Shown piece after piece: positions 23,699 through 35,763 of a stretch of DNA of 64,000 nucleotides. Origin of the DNA: Nautilus pompilius (taxonomy: Eukaryota > Mollusca > Cephalopoda > Nautilida > Nautilidae); contig JACATO010002134.1 of NCBI GenBank assembly GCA_018389105.1, positions 477,001 to 541,000 on the forward strand, in the 5' to 3' direction. Below the pieces are notes generated by a model, which worked only from the letters and a program-made list of their open reading frames with translations, was not told where the DNA came from and did not search any database. A program made the translations under genes and the position numbers. How positions within the stretch are numbered: the first letter of the stretch is position 1; each line of letters opens with the position of its first letter.

Positions 23699-26245
23699 TA
23701 GTTTATTTGTTTAGTGCCACAAACTCTTCAAGTTTTTTTTTTTTTAAAAAAAAGTTTAACTTTGTAAGGCTTTTGGTTAGATATTTTGTTACTTTTTTCA
23801 AGTTTTATCTCTGTAAATATGACTGTTTCCATTTTTAGGAATACAAGATTACATTTCTGCAGTTTGACTGCAGCCTTTCAGTGTTTTCACTAAGAAGAAC
23901 TCTGTCTGTGCAAGTGAAAATAACAATGACATCAGTATTTACTTCCCAGTGGTTAAGGACTCTAAAATATATTCATTACAAAACAAGATTCCTTGCTGAT
24001 CACCCTTGGCTTTTTAAAGGATAAATATTAGCTAAACACACAGGAAGCAAAAAATATGAGGGACTTTTTAACATAAACTATCAGTATTTTAATATTTTCA
24101 ATTGCATCTGTGTGTACAATTTTGAAAAATTTAAATGCTTTTGTTTTGCATGCAAAATTATTTTTTATTTAGATAAAGCTGAAAAGTTCATATTGGATAC
24201 AAAAATTAACCCTTTCACAACTAATTTACATTTGCTTTACAAACCTGAATCATCAAACCCAATGTGACAACTTTTCATAGCCTGCATCCCTTTAATGAAG
24301 GTAATAGAAGGATGGATGTTTGTTTTTGTTATAGGCTCTCTATTTTTGTGTGTCCTTTATGGAAAAATTAGAGGCTTAATTTTGGCATTTTAAAATTATC
24401 TTTATTAGTAGTCACTGCCTGTGTTTTGTAAATCTTTTCCTGTCATCAGTATTAAAGATTGTCCCTAAGGAGACGAGTGGTTTAGTGCACAACGATTCTA
24501 ATTTGCAGTTGTCTACTGAAAATAAAAGCTTCTATTTTAAAAAAAAAATTCTGATTGTACACATGCTGATGCCCTGGCAGTGCTGTAGTCGACATAAAAC
24601 ATTTTGTGATCAACAGGTTCAAGGGCAACTTAGGCCACTTGTATAATCAAAATACTAACTGAAAATTAACATCACTGCACTTCACAACAGTTTTCCTGAG
24701 GACCAGACTCTGGTATTGCCAGGGAAAGATAACTGAAACGTAGGCTCTTTAGCTGTTTCATTCACTACTAGAAAGGTACTGGGAAATGTATTTTTTGTAA
24801 ATAACATATCACCAGTAATTTTGCATTTATCCTTCCCCTTTGACTGACTTTATATTTAGTCCATTCATGTACAGTGTCCTAATAATGATTGCTTAGGCCC
24901 ATAAAGGAAAAATGTAAACATAATGCAACAGAGACTTGCCAGAAATGAAAAGATGCTACTTCCAAAATAAGTACTTTATGTATACCTGTATTCATTTGTG
25001 GTGTAAAAGTGATGTTTTTTTATGATTATCTGTACGTACTGGAGTTGCACTTTATGGAAAATATTGACTCTAAATGGATTGATTTGTGCATTGAAGTAAT
25101 TTTACTTTTGACAGGTCCCTACCCTGTACGTATTGTGATTGGTTAAAAAGTGTTAATCTTTCAGAGACTTTAATAACTTTCTGTTAAAAAAAAAAACCAA
25201 CAAAAACCTTCCATTTGCTGGTGCGTAAGGAGTGTTTTAGTTAATTTGGGATTCATATTAATAGATTTTCTAAAATACATTTCTGATTATCACTAGAAGC
25301 TTCAAATGCTGAGCTCAATTTTATAAAAACTTCAATTTACCAGGTTGATGAATATTCAACTGATAAAGTTTAAATCATATAATGTGATGCAAGCAGTGTG
25401 GTGATAATTTGGAATTTTTGCTGGGTTTGCTTTTAAATGTTTTTCAAATACAGTAGTTTTGTGTTTGTTTTTCTTTATCTTTGGATTATTTCCCTGAACA
25501 GCTTTGGAGTTTGAAGGCTAAGTACATTTTTGACATACTATGTTAATTATGATTCTCTAGTTTTTGTGTAGTATTAACTATGAATCATAAGGTGATTAAA
25601 TGCATTATATCAATATTAAACTTCTTACCCACCATCTGGCATCACTTTGCCTGTGTAGGAACTTGGTGCAGGATGAACTTCAAAGGTGTTGTGGGTAACT
25701 CTACTTTATAACATATGATTGGGTTTAACCTTGTTCTCTACAAGTTAGAAGGGAAAACTCTTGAATTATAGAACAGCTAAGGTATTTTTTTTTTCCTTAA
25801 AGTAGCTTCTAAAATTTATTTTTATGGGTTTATTTTGCTACATTAATAATAAAATAATTCAAAAGATTTATTCCTTTGTTAATACATTTGGACCCTTATG
25901 CGGGTGCATAAATTGTTAGGGTATGGATAATTTGTTCAAAACAAGTAGGAAGGGACTTAAACATGACAAGCTGTGTGTTGACTATCTCTCTTTCTTGGAG
26001 AGATCATGCTGCTGGAAAGATTATGGTTGTTTGTTCACTGATGTAGCTGCACTGGATTCTCTACCCAAACTATCTTTGCTATGCTAGTAAAAACATTTAT
26101 GCCTTAGTCTTAACCAATTTCTGCTTGCACACAGTTTACAAAATTCATTTTTAAATTCAGTTTCCTAAGTAAATCACAAATTCAGTCAATTTTTTATCTT
26201 AGAATTTTTATTTTAAATTTTGCAAGAGGTTATTCAGTTGAGCTA
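23699..26245. other. intronic, mostly unrecognised
   Basis: No exon recognised. It contains the CTGAGGA...GAAACGTA segment at 24696-24742 that is listed separately. Confidence 0.4.
24696..24742 (+). repeat. CTGAGGA...GAAACGT retroelement-tail-like segment
   Basis: CTGAGGACCAGACTCTGG followed after a gap by AACTGAAACGTAGGCTC. Conserved CTGANGA...GAAACG blocks are common near the ends of many invertebrate retroelement repeats, including Penelope-like elements. No reverse transcriptase is visible near it, and limits are unknown. Weak identification. Confidence 0.25.
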
Positions 26246-26249
26246 TAAT

Positions 26250-26500
26250 TACTGCAGACACCATGGATGACCTTCATATGGACCAGATTGCAGTTCACAA
26301 ATGCATTTATGTTGAAGAGGAAGTGGTGGTCTACAGAGAGTTGTCAGAAGACAGTATTGTTGTGGAGTTAAAGGCAGTGATGCTCAAACAAGTGATGATG
26401 AAGAGAGGAGGAACTGAGTCGCTCAAGCACTACTGTCCCATCCTTGTCTCAGATGATTGAAATTTGCAAACAATTTAATGTATATATTGTAACAGTTCCT
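26250..26500 (+). pseudogene. probable Tigger/pogo transposase C-terminal relic
   Basis: An open frame starts with a good Kozak context (ACACCATGG, 26263) and reads ...CIYVEEEVVVYRELSEDSIV, a form like the acidic C-terminal region of pogo/Tigger proteins (family pattern: vDedv...eeLtdedIv). Shifting frame near 26370 gives GSDAQTSDDEE, and shifting again gives STTVPSLSQMIEICKQF, where Tigger proteins have a helical tail. The frameshifts and lack of a complete domain make this a decayed fragment. The alternative is a small host exon; no paired splice sites support that. Confidence 0.4.
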
Positions 26501-27196
26501 AATGCTGAATATATGTAAGACATTGTTAGCCATTTAGAAAACTTTACTGATCAGTGGTGGAAAATGTAAGACTACAATATTTTAGATTTTGTAATCCCAG
26601 TGCATAATACGAAATCTAATCTATTCAGTAGATGATGTATGAAATGCTACTTTAACTCTTTTTCTAACTTTTACAACTATTTAATGCATTTATTAAAACT
26701 ACTTGTTTTGTCTACTACATATATATATAAATTTATTATTAAATTGTATTACTGTATAATGTTGTATATTAATTGTTGGTACTTGTAATCTATATGGAAA
26801 TAAGCAATTTTTTTTCTTTTAATAAGTCACCCTGTTATCCAGATTCACATTGTACAGTGTACATATTTTTTTTTTTTACTTTGCATGTATAATGAACTTA
26901 AGTACTTGAAATATATAGTGTTATAATATTACAAATATATGACATAAATTTTAATACATTTTGAATAAATTAGAGAAAGTCAATGCTGACATGAACATGG
27001 ACATCCAACTCTCTTCCAAATAGAAAATCCTTTAAGCTGAACACTCAATGAGTTGTCTCTTTCGATTATTCCCCAATGGGTTCTACTTAAATGGCTCCAA
27101 CTGTATTAAGATGATTAAAGAGTTTATTACTGTGCTAATATTAATATTATTTAAAGGATTTATTACTGCCTGAACACTGAGGTAAATTAGTCTTCA
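26501..27196. other. intronic, nothing recognised
   Basis: AT-rich, with a T-run near 26870. No feature seen. Confidence 0.4.
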
Positions 27197-27198
27197 TA

Positions 27199-27702
27199 CA
27201 GGCTAGGGCAAAAAAATATACCCAATTTCAATGTCAAATAAAAATGCTGTGGATTGTGACATTAGTGTAAAATAAAACTAAATAATAATGGGAACTCAAA
27301 AGTTTATTTTGAGATCAATACAGATTTTCAAAATGGCTTCCATCATTCTGAGTGCGCACAAATAAGAGGAGCCCAGTTGTTGATTGTAGCCTGTAGTATC
27401 TCAGCTCCAATATTGGCGATAGCTTTAATCACAAAATCCTTCAGATAAACTGTTCTCAGTTTCTCTTTAAAGACTTTTTCTTTAAGGTAACCCCACAGAA
27501 AAGAAAATCTAATCTGGTGATCCTGGAGGCTATGAAAAATGGTGTTTCTGGAAAATGTTAATTAAGCCATTGCATTGCCAGGCTGGAAGTTATGCAAATT
27601 TTGTGCTCCCTCTATTGTTTAGTTTTGGTTTCACACTGTTATAGCCTATTAACTTTTTTACTTTACTTTAAGATCGAACATTTCTTTTTTTGGCCCACCT
27701 TG
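27199..27702 (-). mobile_element. short mariner-type element, internally deleted
   Basis: A 504-bp element flanked by TA on both sides. Its ends are CAGGCTAGGGCAAAAAAATA and the complement of CAAGGTGGGCCAAAAAAAGA. On the minus strand the interior still encodes the end of a Tc1/mariner transposase: FSFLWGYLKEKVFKEKLRTV (family: LWGYLKdkVy...kPrT), then FVIKAIANIGAEILQATINN. Only the last part of the gene is left, so the copy is non-autonomous. It abuts the left side of a Tc1 relic. Confidence 0.7.
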
Positions 27703-27714
27703 TATATATATGAA

Positions 27715-28540
27715 AAAAATAATCATTTATAGTAAATAAAAATGAATGTTTTATTATGAACACAGTTCAAATCAAGTGACATTAAATGAAATAATATGTA
27801 GGTTTCTTAGTGCTGTCCTTTGTTGCATTAAAAGTTAAAAAAAATTTACAAATTTTAAAATTTTGCTCACAGTACAAGATTTAACATGAAATGCACCTGC
27901 CTTTGCTGTTTTACCATAACAAGTTCAACATGTTTTAGCATAGAATCCACTAAATGTTCACACATATTTTTAATTTCAGTGTCCCAAAACCAGATTTGTT
28001 TAATAGCATACATTACATTATTTTCTCCTTTGTACCACAAATCTTATTTTCTCAGACTTGCTGTGCAGACTGCTCACTGATTCTCTGTTGGGTTGAGATC
28101 AGAGCTTCTAGGCCAGTTTGAACATTCCATGATTTGTCTGAAAAACTTTTTAATGGTTCACAATGTATGACAGGGTGCAAGATCCAGGTAGAGTACTTTG
28201 CTGCTATCTGGGTAAGGTGTAGTCAGTTCAGGAACCATATCTCTAGACAGAAATGTACTTTTTTTGCTGTTCATCATGTATCTCATTGGAATGAATGAAC
28301 CTGTCCCATGGCATGGGGAACAACCCTCTCTTCTTTTTATACTTTGATATGAGCAGCAGCAGGTGTTTTCCCGCTGGCCCAACAAGCATACTGGTTGCCC
28401 TGATCTTGCACTTCAAAATGACTTTTGTCAGAAAACTACCTCTCCATCTGTGACTTGCACCTTTTAGCCCATGCCAGCCTTTTCATTTTAATTTTGATGG
28501 AATCCACATCTTTTTTGAGATACTGAACAAATCTCTCAAG

Positions 28541-28575
<35 letters not shown>

Positions 28576-28690
28576 AGCTTATTTACAGTACCTAAACTGA
28601 CCTTTGCAATGCTTTGCTATGGCTCTCTGGAATGTTATATTCATATTTAAAATAATCAAATTAATACAGTTTCAAAGAAAGAGTGAAGAG
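27715..28690 (-). mobile_element. Tc1-like transposon relic
   Basis: Minus strand. A scrambled transposase is visible: an N-terminal helix (NIPESHSKALQRSV, about 28600-28650), ECSNWPRSSDLNPTEN near 28100 with the last acidic residue, and a C-terminal LVDSMLKHVELV...CISC...LYC near 27900. Many stops and indels. A T-run (28539-28568) interrupts it. Terminal repeats were not identified. Confidence 0.55.
28539..28568. repeat. T-run
   Basis: Uninterrupted run of about 29 thymines, possibly a retroposon A-tail read from the other strand. Confidence 0.9.
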
Positions 28691-28783
28691 TTGAAAGTCA
28701 AGAGCTCATTGCTAGACTAACAATGTATGGTACATTGTCAGAAGGGGAGATGCTATCACTACATTATAATGCATTCATGTTAT

Positions 28784-28811
28784 TCATATATATATATATA
28801 TATATATATAT
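28784..28811. repeat. (TA)n microsatellite
   Basis: About 13 TA units. Confidence 0.9.
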
Positions 28812-29526
28812 GGGCCATCCATACTGTAAAATGTCAAAAAATTAGTGTTCACATTAATTTTTTTTCAAATTAAATTAATGAATTGGTTGTTCACTATTCA
28901 TGATGTCAGGAACAAGCTTTGCAATATTTGGCCAGTGGTGTAGTGTGACGTAAACTTTATAATGTCAAATGACTAACAGAACTAAGTCATAACTAAGTTT
29001 ATTTAGTTTGCTGTTATTTTTTAAATGCACTTCTAGTAAATTTTTCAACCAACCAAAAAAAAAAAAAGATAACTTTTTTTTTTTTTTACTATAATTTGAA
29101 TATTTCTTTAAATAAAATTAATAAGTGATAAGCTCGGTTAAATTAAATAAAAATTGAAATCACATTCCAGCTTACAGCCATCATTCTTATTATCATATGT
29201 CTTGTACAGCTCTCACTTATCAGGTTGGGTTTGTTGTCCATCCATTATCATCTTCCTCATCAACACTGATACACCACTAGAAAAAATTTTTTTATCACTA
29301 CTGGATTTGTTAGTATAATCTGATTCTTCCGGACTACTCACCACACTAATAGCAATACTGTTTCTGGATAAAGCCACCTGATGCATACCTGTCTCAACTA
29401 TTTCAATTGTTTTTGGCAACTACTGGTAGGTGATGCTAGCATATATCTTATCAGTTGCAAACAAAGTGTGCACGGTCTTGCATCTGAGCTTTCTCCAGCT
29501 TTTAGCAGTGATCATCAACCCTTACC

Positions 29527-29989
29527 CAGGGGCGTAGCTAATGGGGGGTGGCAGGGGCGGTCTGCCCCGGGCGGCACGTTTTGGGGGGGGCGGCATTTTT
29601 TGGTCCGAGTGCGCGTTTGTCAAATTTAGTTCAGGACAGTATGTTACATATATAATGTATTTTTTCGTTCTATTTTTCCAGATATTATTTTTTTTCCTGA
29701 ATTTTTCGTTCAATTTTTAATGGTGGTTTTTTGAAAGGAAGAAAGTTTTTCTAAAATTTGCTGTAAAAGAAATTTGCTCACTTGAAGTGAGTCACTTCTA
29801 ATTAATTTTGAATTGAATATCAATATTTTCTCATTATATATTTGATAATTTTTATTTTCTAATAGTACTTTTTTCAATAAATAAATAAATAAAAAATGAA
29901 TTTTTTGGAGGTTTTGAAATTCTACGTTATTTAGAGGGCGGCAAATTCTACGACCGCCCCGGGCGGCACAAACGCTAGCTACGCCCCTG
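29527..29989. mobile_element. hAT-type MITE with 8-bp target duplication
   Basis: 463 bp. The outer 14 bp, CAGGGGCGTAGCTA, are inverted at the right end, and a GC-rich subterminal motif (GGGGCGGTCTGCCCCGGGCG left, CGACCGCCCCGGGCGGCAC right) repeats inside each end. The interior is AT-rich and non-coding. The element is bracketed by a perfect direct repeat CCCTTACC (29519-29526 and 29990-29997). An 8-bp target duplication with CAGGG-type ends is diagnostic of the hAT superfamily. The perfect duplication indicates a fairly recent insertion, immediately upstream of a Tigger-like gene relic. Confidence 0.9.
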
Positions 29990-29999
29990 CCCTTACCTA

Positions 30000-31640
30000 A
30001 GACATTCTGAAATTATGGATAGCGATATGTTACAAACAAGAAGTGGACAGAAGAGGAAGCATGTTGTGTTGACGATAACTCAGAAATTAGACATTATTTG
30101 GAAATTGGACAAAGGCAAGAAATGTAACCAAATAATGAAGGACTTCAGCATTGGCTCATTGATGATCTATGATATCAAGTCTCAAAAATCAGAGTTGCTG
30201 AAGTTCATGGCCAGTTCTGAGATTAGCAAAGCTGTTGACAAACACTATTTTATGCAAACCTAAGATGGAGCAGTTGGACAACGTACTTTACGAGTATTTT
30301 TCCTTGAAGTGATTGGAGGGAGCTGCAATTTCTGGCCCAGTGTTGATTGAAAAAGCAAAAGAGTTTAATGTGAAAATGGAAATGACTGAGAGCTGCATAT
30401 TTTCTGATAGCTGGCTAGCTTGCTTTAAGTTACATCATGGCATAAGAGGGCTATATGTGTCAGGAGAAAAGCAATCTGCTAAACCTGAGGCTGCCAACCA
30501 ATATTGTGAATTCTTTTGGAAACTAATTGAGGACCATATCTTAACCTCAGTGAACATCTACATTGCAGATGAAACTTGACTCTTTTAGTGCCTCTTACCA
30601 ACATTAGCTCTTGCTTGTGGCAATAAAACTGCTTCAGGGTTTAAGAAGAACAGGGTTCATTTAACTTGCTAAACTCTGCTGAGAGTTAAGTTACTTGTGG
30701 TTGGAAAATTTAAGTGTCCAAGAGCTTTTAAAGGTGTTGTTTATCTGCCAGTTGAGCAAAAGCAAATGCATGGATGGATAAAGAAATTTTTCTTTACTGG
30801 TTCCATCATGATATAGCAGTAAGGGAAATAATGGGTGTCTTTCATAATGGAAACCCCTCAAACCCAGTCACTTAACTTTAGGATGAAGTGGTGGAGGAAT
30901 GGGTGAACATCTACCAAGAAACTGAAGTAATACAAACCATGACTGACAGTCAGATCATTGACATGGTTGTAAATCTTGAGAGCATTCCTACTCAAGATGA
31001 CATGGATTCTGAGGAAGAAGATCATGGTCAAGAAACCAAAGTTTCTTGGGCTACTGCTGCATAATGTTTGGAAACTTAAAGTTTGCTGAGCAGCAATCTT
31101 CTTATTCTGCTCAGAAAATTATGCAGTTGCACATTCTGCATAATAACTTTCTCAAGAGAAAGCAACTGACTTGGAAGCAGGCAGACATCCAAAAAATGTT
31201 TTAAAAAGCTTCAGAAGTTTGTATGGCTCCTACAACCTCAGCAGCAATTCCAACCCCAGCAACAACAACAGCTGATCCAGTCCCGTCAACATCAAAGCCT
31301 GCAACTGATGATTTTAAGTTTAAAATATTGTAGTCAGATTGTTAAATACTGCACTGTAATTAGCATAAATTACAGTGACTACTGTTAAGTGAAGATTGCT
31401 GCTCACAGTACTGCTCAAACAACTATTCTGAAAGTTTCACTTCATTTAATTACTATCAACTCACTAGTGAGTAGAGTATCTAAAATATTTTTGCATACAG
31501 CAGTTTCATGAATTAAACATCGCTTATATGTGGTTGTTTGTTTCATTTCATAATTTACACATAATCCCTTTCTTTGGTAAACATTCATACAATCGGCAAC
31601 ACCAATTCTCCAAGGGTGCTGGATAAAAGAGCTTTTACTG
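30000..31640 (+). mobile_element. Tigger/pogo transposon, internally deleted
   Basis: The right end, TTTACTG before TA at 31641, is the inverted repeat of a pogo/Tigger element; read from outside it runs CAGTAAAAGCTCTTTTATCC, then CACCCTTGGAGAATTGGTG, a typical Tigger end. A decayed transposase gene precedes it. No left terminal repeat was found: the left side is interrupted by the hAT MITE (29527-29989), and sequence beyond it (from about 29450) could be the 5' part. Most of the catalytic core is deleted, so it is non-autonomous. Confidence 0.75.
30015..31335 (+). pseudogene. Tigger transposase pseudogene (CENP-B/pogo type)
   Basis: Starts near ATG 30015. A CENP-B/pogo helix-turn-helix reads KRKHVVLTITQKLDIIWKLD, then SIGSLMIYDIKSQKSELLKF. 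After a frameshift the second DNA-binding half follows ([40 protein letters not shown]) and then IYIADET, which carries the first DDE Asp, immediately cut by a TGA (family: NADETGLFW). Further on, CPRAFKGV and a KKFF segment are seen, then the region with the later catalytic acids is missing. The C-terminal tail resumes as LESIPTQDDMDSEEEDHGQE and a Thr/Ala/Pro-rich end near 31320. Several stops and shifts. Confidence 0.8.
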
Positions 31641-32265
31641 TATTAAGGAATTTACACATTTGATAATACTGCAACACTGTGTTTAATCTGCTAATCAAGC
31701 AGTCAGGGGGAGATAACAGACTGTGATTGAAGTTGTTAATGATTATAAGCATGCAGGTTTTTTTCTTTTTTTGAAAAAATTACATTTAAAGATCTGTTGC
31801 TGACTTTTAGATATGCATAGGTGTGTTTATCTGAAACACCAATAAAACTGAGCCTTGTCTTATCTATAAAGTGATGGGTATTAATTTGTTTAAAATAATT
31901 TATTTGCAGATGTTATTTTGCTATAAAATCACAAGATCTATCTCTTTAAAGTTGGAATGTCAGTAAATCCAAAATTTATTTTAAGAATCATAAATCTGAT
32001 TGTAATTAGGGATGGTTTCTATTAATGGCCCTTGCTTTGTATCTAAGTTCGAATATGCATTTTTATTCATTTTAATGCTAAACAGATTTTGGAAATACAA
32101 GTAAACAGTTATATAAGAACATGAATGTCTGTTAGTGTCAACCTCTGAGCATGACAAAAACAAAACGGTGGCATTTTCATCACGCAGCAACAACTACGCT
32201 TGCTTGAAAATCATCAAAATGTGTTGAGGAAAGATAAAAATGCAGCGATCAATAGGCAAAATTAC
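31641..32265. other. intronic, nothing recognised
   Basis: No feature seen. Confidence 0.4.
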
Positions 32266-32344
32266 TGGGGATGTTCAAATGAAACCCAGATGGATGTGAT
32301 TACATCAATGCTGTTTCAGCCGAGTTTCATTTGAACGTCCCTTA
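32266..32344. mobile_element. ultra-short palindromic MITE, copy 2
   Basis: GGGGATGTTCAAATGAAACC opens it and GAGTTTCATTTGAACGTCCC closes it, a near-perfect 20-bp inverted repeat around a 38-bp core (GATTACATCAATGCTGTTTC). This is the best preserved of four copies. Confidence 0.75.
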
Positions 32345-34767
32345 TCTAGTGCACTCTCAGACTTAAACAAACTAACTAGAAAGCAAAAATATTAGAATTA
32401 CAGACATACCAAAACATTTCCACATCCACTACTGATGGATATCTGCTTACAGAATTTAATCCTAATTTTTTTTTTGATACTTTAGTTTTATTAGTCATTT
32501 AATATATAGACCCATGTGTAATTCATCTTCTGTTTAAGTGAAAGTCAGCTCTAGTTAATCATTAATGTGTGTGTGGCTTAAGATTGTGTTTACCAATTAG
32601 ACATGCTCCAGTAAAGTCTGGCTGATTTAGTTATGTGGAAGTCAAACAGCAAGTAGGCTTTTCATATTTACAGAAGAAAATTCCCTTCATTTTGGAGAAA
32701 TAGGAAATATTAATAAATGTTTACAATTTCTATCATGAAAACAGCAGTCTGAGTTCGTCCTTTAGATGCTTTACCTGTTGCCTTTCTGATAGGCATTGGA
32801 GCACTTTGCTCCCAAACTGTTTGGTACCGAGGTTTGTGAGTAAATTCCTTTGTGGCGATTTAATCTTTACAGATGTCAGTTAACAATTACACTGACTCAA
32901 GACTACAGTTTTACCAAACCCTGGCCAAGCTATGAAACAAAATGTTTCTAGTCAAGTACTTTCTTCTATTTTTTTTTTGTTGTCTTTAACAAAAATGAAC
33001 AAAGCTGACATAGAGCTGCTTTTGATGCACTATATAAAAGCTAGTTAACTTAACCCGTTTGTGATGAATGACTTGCTTTGATTTATAATTGAGACTAATT
33101 TTTTAGCCTTCAGTTGAAAATATGATTCTAAAGAAAATAACTCACAATTTCTTTTAAGTAAATCATCAACTACCCAAACTATCATTTTATTATTTTATTT
33201 TTTGAAAGCACATGTCCTTGATGAAATAAAAGTACTAAGTAGATAAGAGAGATTAGATTCTGTAAAAATATGTCCTTAAGCTATTACATGGAGTAACGAT
33301 GGGTTGGAAAATAGACAGCAGCATTAGAGGAATAATAAATAGCTGGTTTGAAGGTCCATTTTTTAGTCTTCCCTCCATAAGACCTTATAGGTGACATATT
33401 CTGACTTTGCATTCTAAAGGTATTGCACTATGTATTGAATATTTTTCTCTGTTAGCTTAGGTAATTGTTATGTATTTTGATCTTATAATCATGCTCATTT
33501 AGCATTCAGATTAGGATGCAGTAGATTGTTTTCTTTATAAGGCTACTTATTGTTCCACTAGCAGGATTCTCTCTCTTTCTTTTTTGTTTTTGGCATGTTT
33601 ATTATTGTTTTCAATGATAAGTATTCTTGGTAGGGTCATGGTAACCCCCAGGCCATTTTCTTTGTTGTTCTGCTGTACAGCAAGAGGAAAGGGGGGGGGG
33701 AGGGCATTAGGTACAGTATAACGCTTCTATGAAGCCTCAACCTGTTTCATCATCTTTCTTTTTTTTTTTTTTTAACTTTTCCATCTTCTATTTCTGTTGG
33801 TATACCGAACCAGTTCCAGGTCACTGGCTGACATTTTTCTTTATTTACATTCTCGTTCCTCCCCCACTTTTTTTTTCTCCAGAAAGACTGATTCACAGAA
33901 AAGCTTTAGTGTTTTTTGTTATTGTTTTTTTTTTTCTCTCTGTTTCCTTGGTGCTGGATTTATTGCAAGTTACATTGAATGCAATCAAAGTTGCAAAGTC
34001 AGTGCACAACATTGTTGTTGTTGGTGGTGGGTAGTTTTCAAACGTTTTATTTTCAAACTATGCTTCTTATGTGATTACCACTGTAGGTCACAGAGAGAAA
34101 ACTATTTAATACCTACTATGACTGCTTAGAGCAGGTGCCATTACCTTTTAGGAATTCCATTTATTTTGACATGTGTGTGCTCTTCATTATTTGTAGTTTT
34201 CTTTTTCTTTTAGTCATGCATGAGAAAATCAGTTATCAAATAGTTTTAAATGAGTTAATTTAACTGATATACTGCGAGTTAGCGTATAGCAATATAGCAA
34301 ACTTGAATGTGGCGATGGCAATGCAATTTGGCTGCTGATGGATGCGTGCTGACTATTTGGCATGAGCCCAGCGGGGTCCCTCTCTTCTATGCCAGCCCTT
34401 TCTGCATACTCTCTGATTTTTTACTGATACTAATCGAGTGCTGGTAGGTTCACTTTACCTTGAAAGGTCCAGGAGGAGGAGAGGCTATTCATCGTTAGGC
34501 TTAGTTAATCAGTTCTAGTCAGCAGGGAAAACACCCCAACTGATGTGGACACAGTAGCAGCAACTAAAAAAAGATCAGCTAATTAGAGGCCCACATTATT
34601 CTGATTTATAAAAGAAGGGTGGGGAGGGGGGGAAGAAAAGAAGAATTTATGTATTTTTGCTACAAGGAGTCAAGAAGCCATTATGGTTAATGTGCAAGCC
34701 TCTAGTATAAATAAATATCTGTAGTCATGTTAAACACTAATTATTAAAAACTGCTACAGGTGATATA
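32345..34767. other. intronic, nothing recognised
   Basis: AT-rich with T-runs (33760, 33920) and G-runs (33692, 34621). The hydrophobic frames at 33729-34129 come from T-rich DNA and have no splice or family support. Confidence 0.4.
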
Positions 34768-34769
34768 TA

Positions 34770-35371
34770 CAGTTGTCCCCCGGTGTTCGCGGGGGTTACG
34801 TTCCTAGAGCACCCGTGAAGAGTGAAAAACCATGAATATTGGACGTGGTCCATAAAAATGCCTATAAATGTCAAAATATAACGTAAAATATAATAAAAAA
34901 ATATAAGTAAATATATAATAATAATTTAATAAAAAATACAACATTCAGAGAAACACTCAGTGAAACACTCGAGATAGCTACACGCGGTAAATTGGGATGA
35001 TGTGTGGCTGCTGGGCTGCATCTGCCTGAGACAGTGCCTCGTGGGCAGCAGCCAATCAGCAGCGAGGAGAAATGAATAACGCTCTCGGATTGGCTACTTT
35101 CAAACCTCCAGCCAATAGCATTTATTTTATATTGATATTTTGCTGAATTTACGTTAGTATTTATATTACAAAATTAGTAAATTATATTGTTATTAATAAT
35201 TTATTATTAAAAAGCATGAAAAAATATATATTGCCATGAAAAAAGCCATAAAAAATCACGGAAGATATTTGCGATTCCGCAAATATGTGGGGGTTTCCAC
35301 GAACAATTATTAGTTAGGTTCTAAGGAAAATTCTGCGAATGCCGAACCGCGATTGTGTGGGGTGTTGACTG
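34770..35371. mobile_element. pogo/Tigger-type MITE, copy 1
   Basis: 602 bp between TA dinucleotides (34768-34769 and 35372-35373). Left end CAGTTGTCCCCCGGTGTTCG, right end TGTGTGGGGTGTTGACTG; the terminal sequence resembles the CAGTNGTCCCTCGGTATCCG ends of Tigger2/MER2-type elements. The interior is non-coding with CCAATCAGCAGC and CCAATAGC boxes. A second copy at 56524 is nearly identical over most of its length, so the family moved relatively recently. Confidence 0.85.
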
Positions 35372-35682
35372 TACTTCATTGCCTATGCTTTAGTAAAGAA
35401 AAAATAATGTTTTAGTTTCTCACTATTTTTCTTGCCACCTAATTATTTTGAGCATCATTGTAGGCAGATCTCTTCTCAAGTAGAAAGTAGAGGGTTAGTT
35501 CAGGCATCTCCTCTGGTAATCCTTTTTAATCATTAGTTTAAGTTCAAGGAGAACTGTTTTGATCTGCAGTAGCTATCCTTTTTCTTTATTTTTTTAGCAG
35601 GGCAGTTTGGCCACTTGTGCCACCCTGAGCTAGAAACTCCTCCTGTAAATCAACATTAGTGCATTAAAAATAGTCTTATATT

Positions 35683-35763
35683 AAGACTGAATCCCAATAA
35701 TGGTGATGGAAAGATTTCTTAAACACAGGTTCATTAGTTGGTTTAGTTACTGAGATGATGGGG
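35683..35763 (+). repeat. short dispersed repeat, copy A
   Basis: AATGGTGATGGAAAGATTTC followed by ACAGGTTCATTAGTTGGTTT is shared, with substitutions, with 49031-49107. A related GATGATGGCGACC block occurs in reverse at 3467-3505. Likely the end of an unnamed interspersed element. Confidence 0.4.

Noticed and set aside
23224-23701. Long Cys/Val- and Thr/His-rich open frames on both strands
   Set aside because: They exist in several frames because the DNA is a CA-type microsatellite; no start context, splice site or family motif.
26263-26460. 65-residue frame with ideal Kozak context as a host micropeptide
   Set aside because: Flanking frames continue into acidic and helical segments like a Tigger C-terminus, so a transposon relic is more likely.
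32997-33060. Possible exon-like segment within intron
   Set aside because: No paired acceptor and donor and no conserved peptide.
33729-34129. Hydrophobic open frames that could suggest a membrane protein
   Set aside because: T-rich DNA gives Phe/Leu-rich frames in any case; frames overlap and lack splice signals or motifs.
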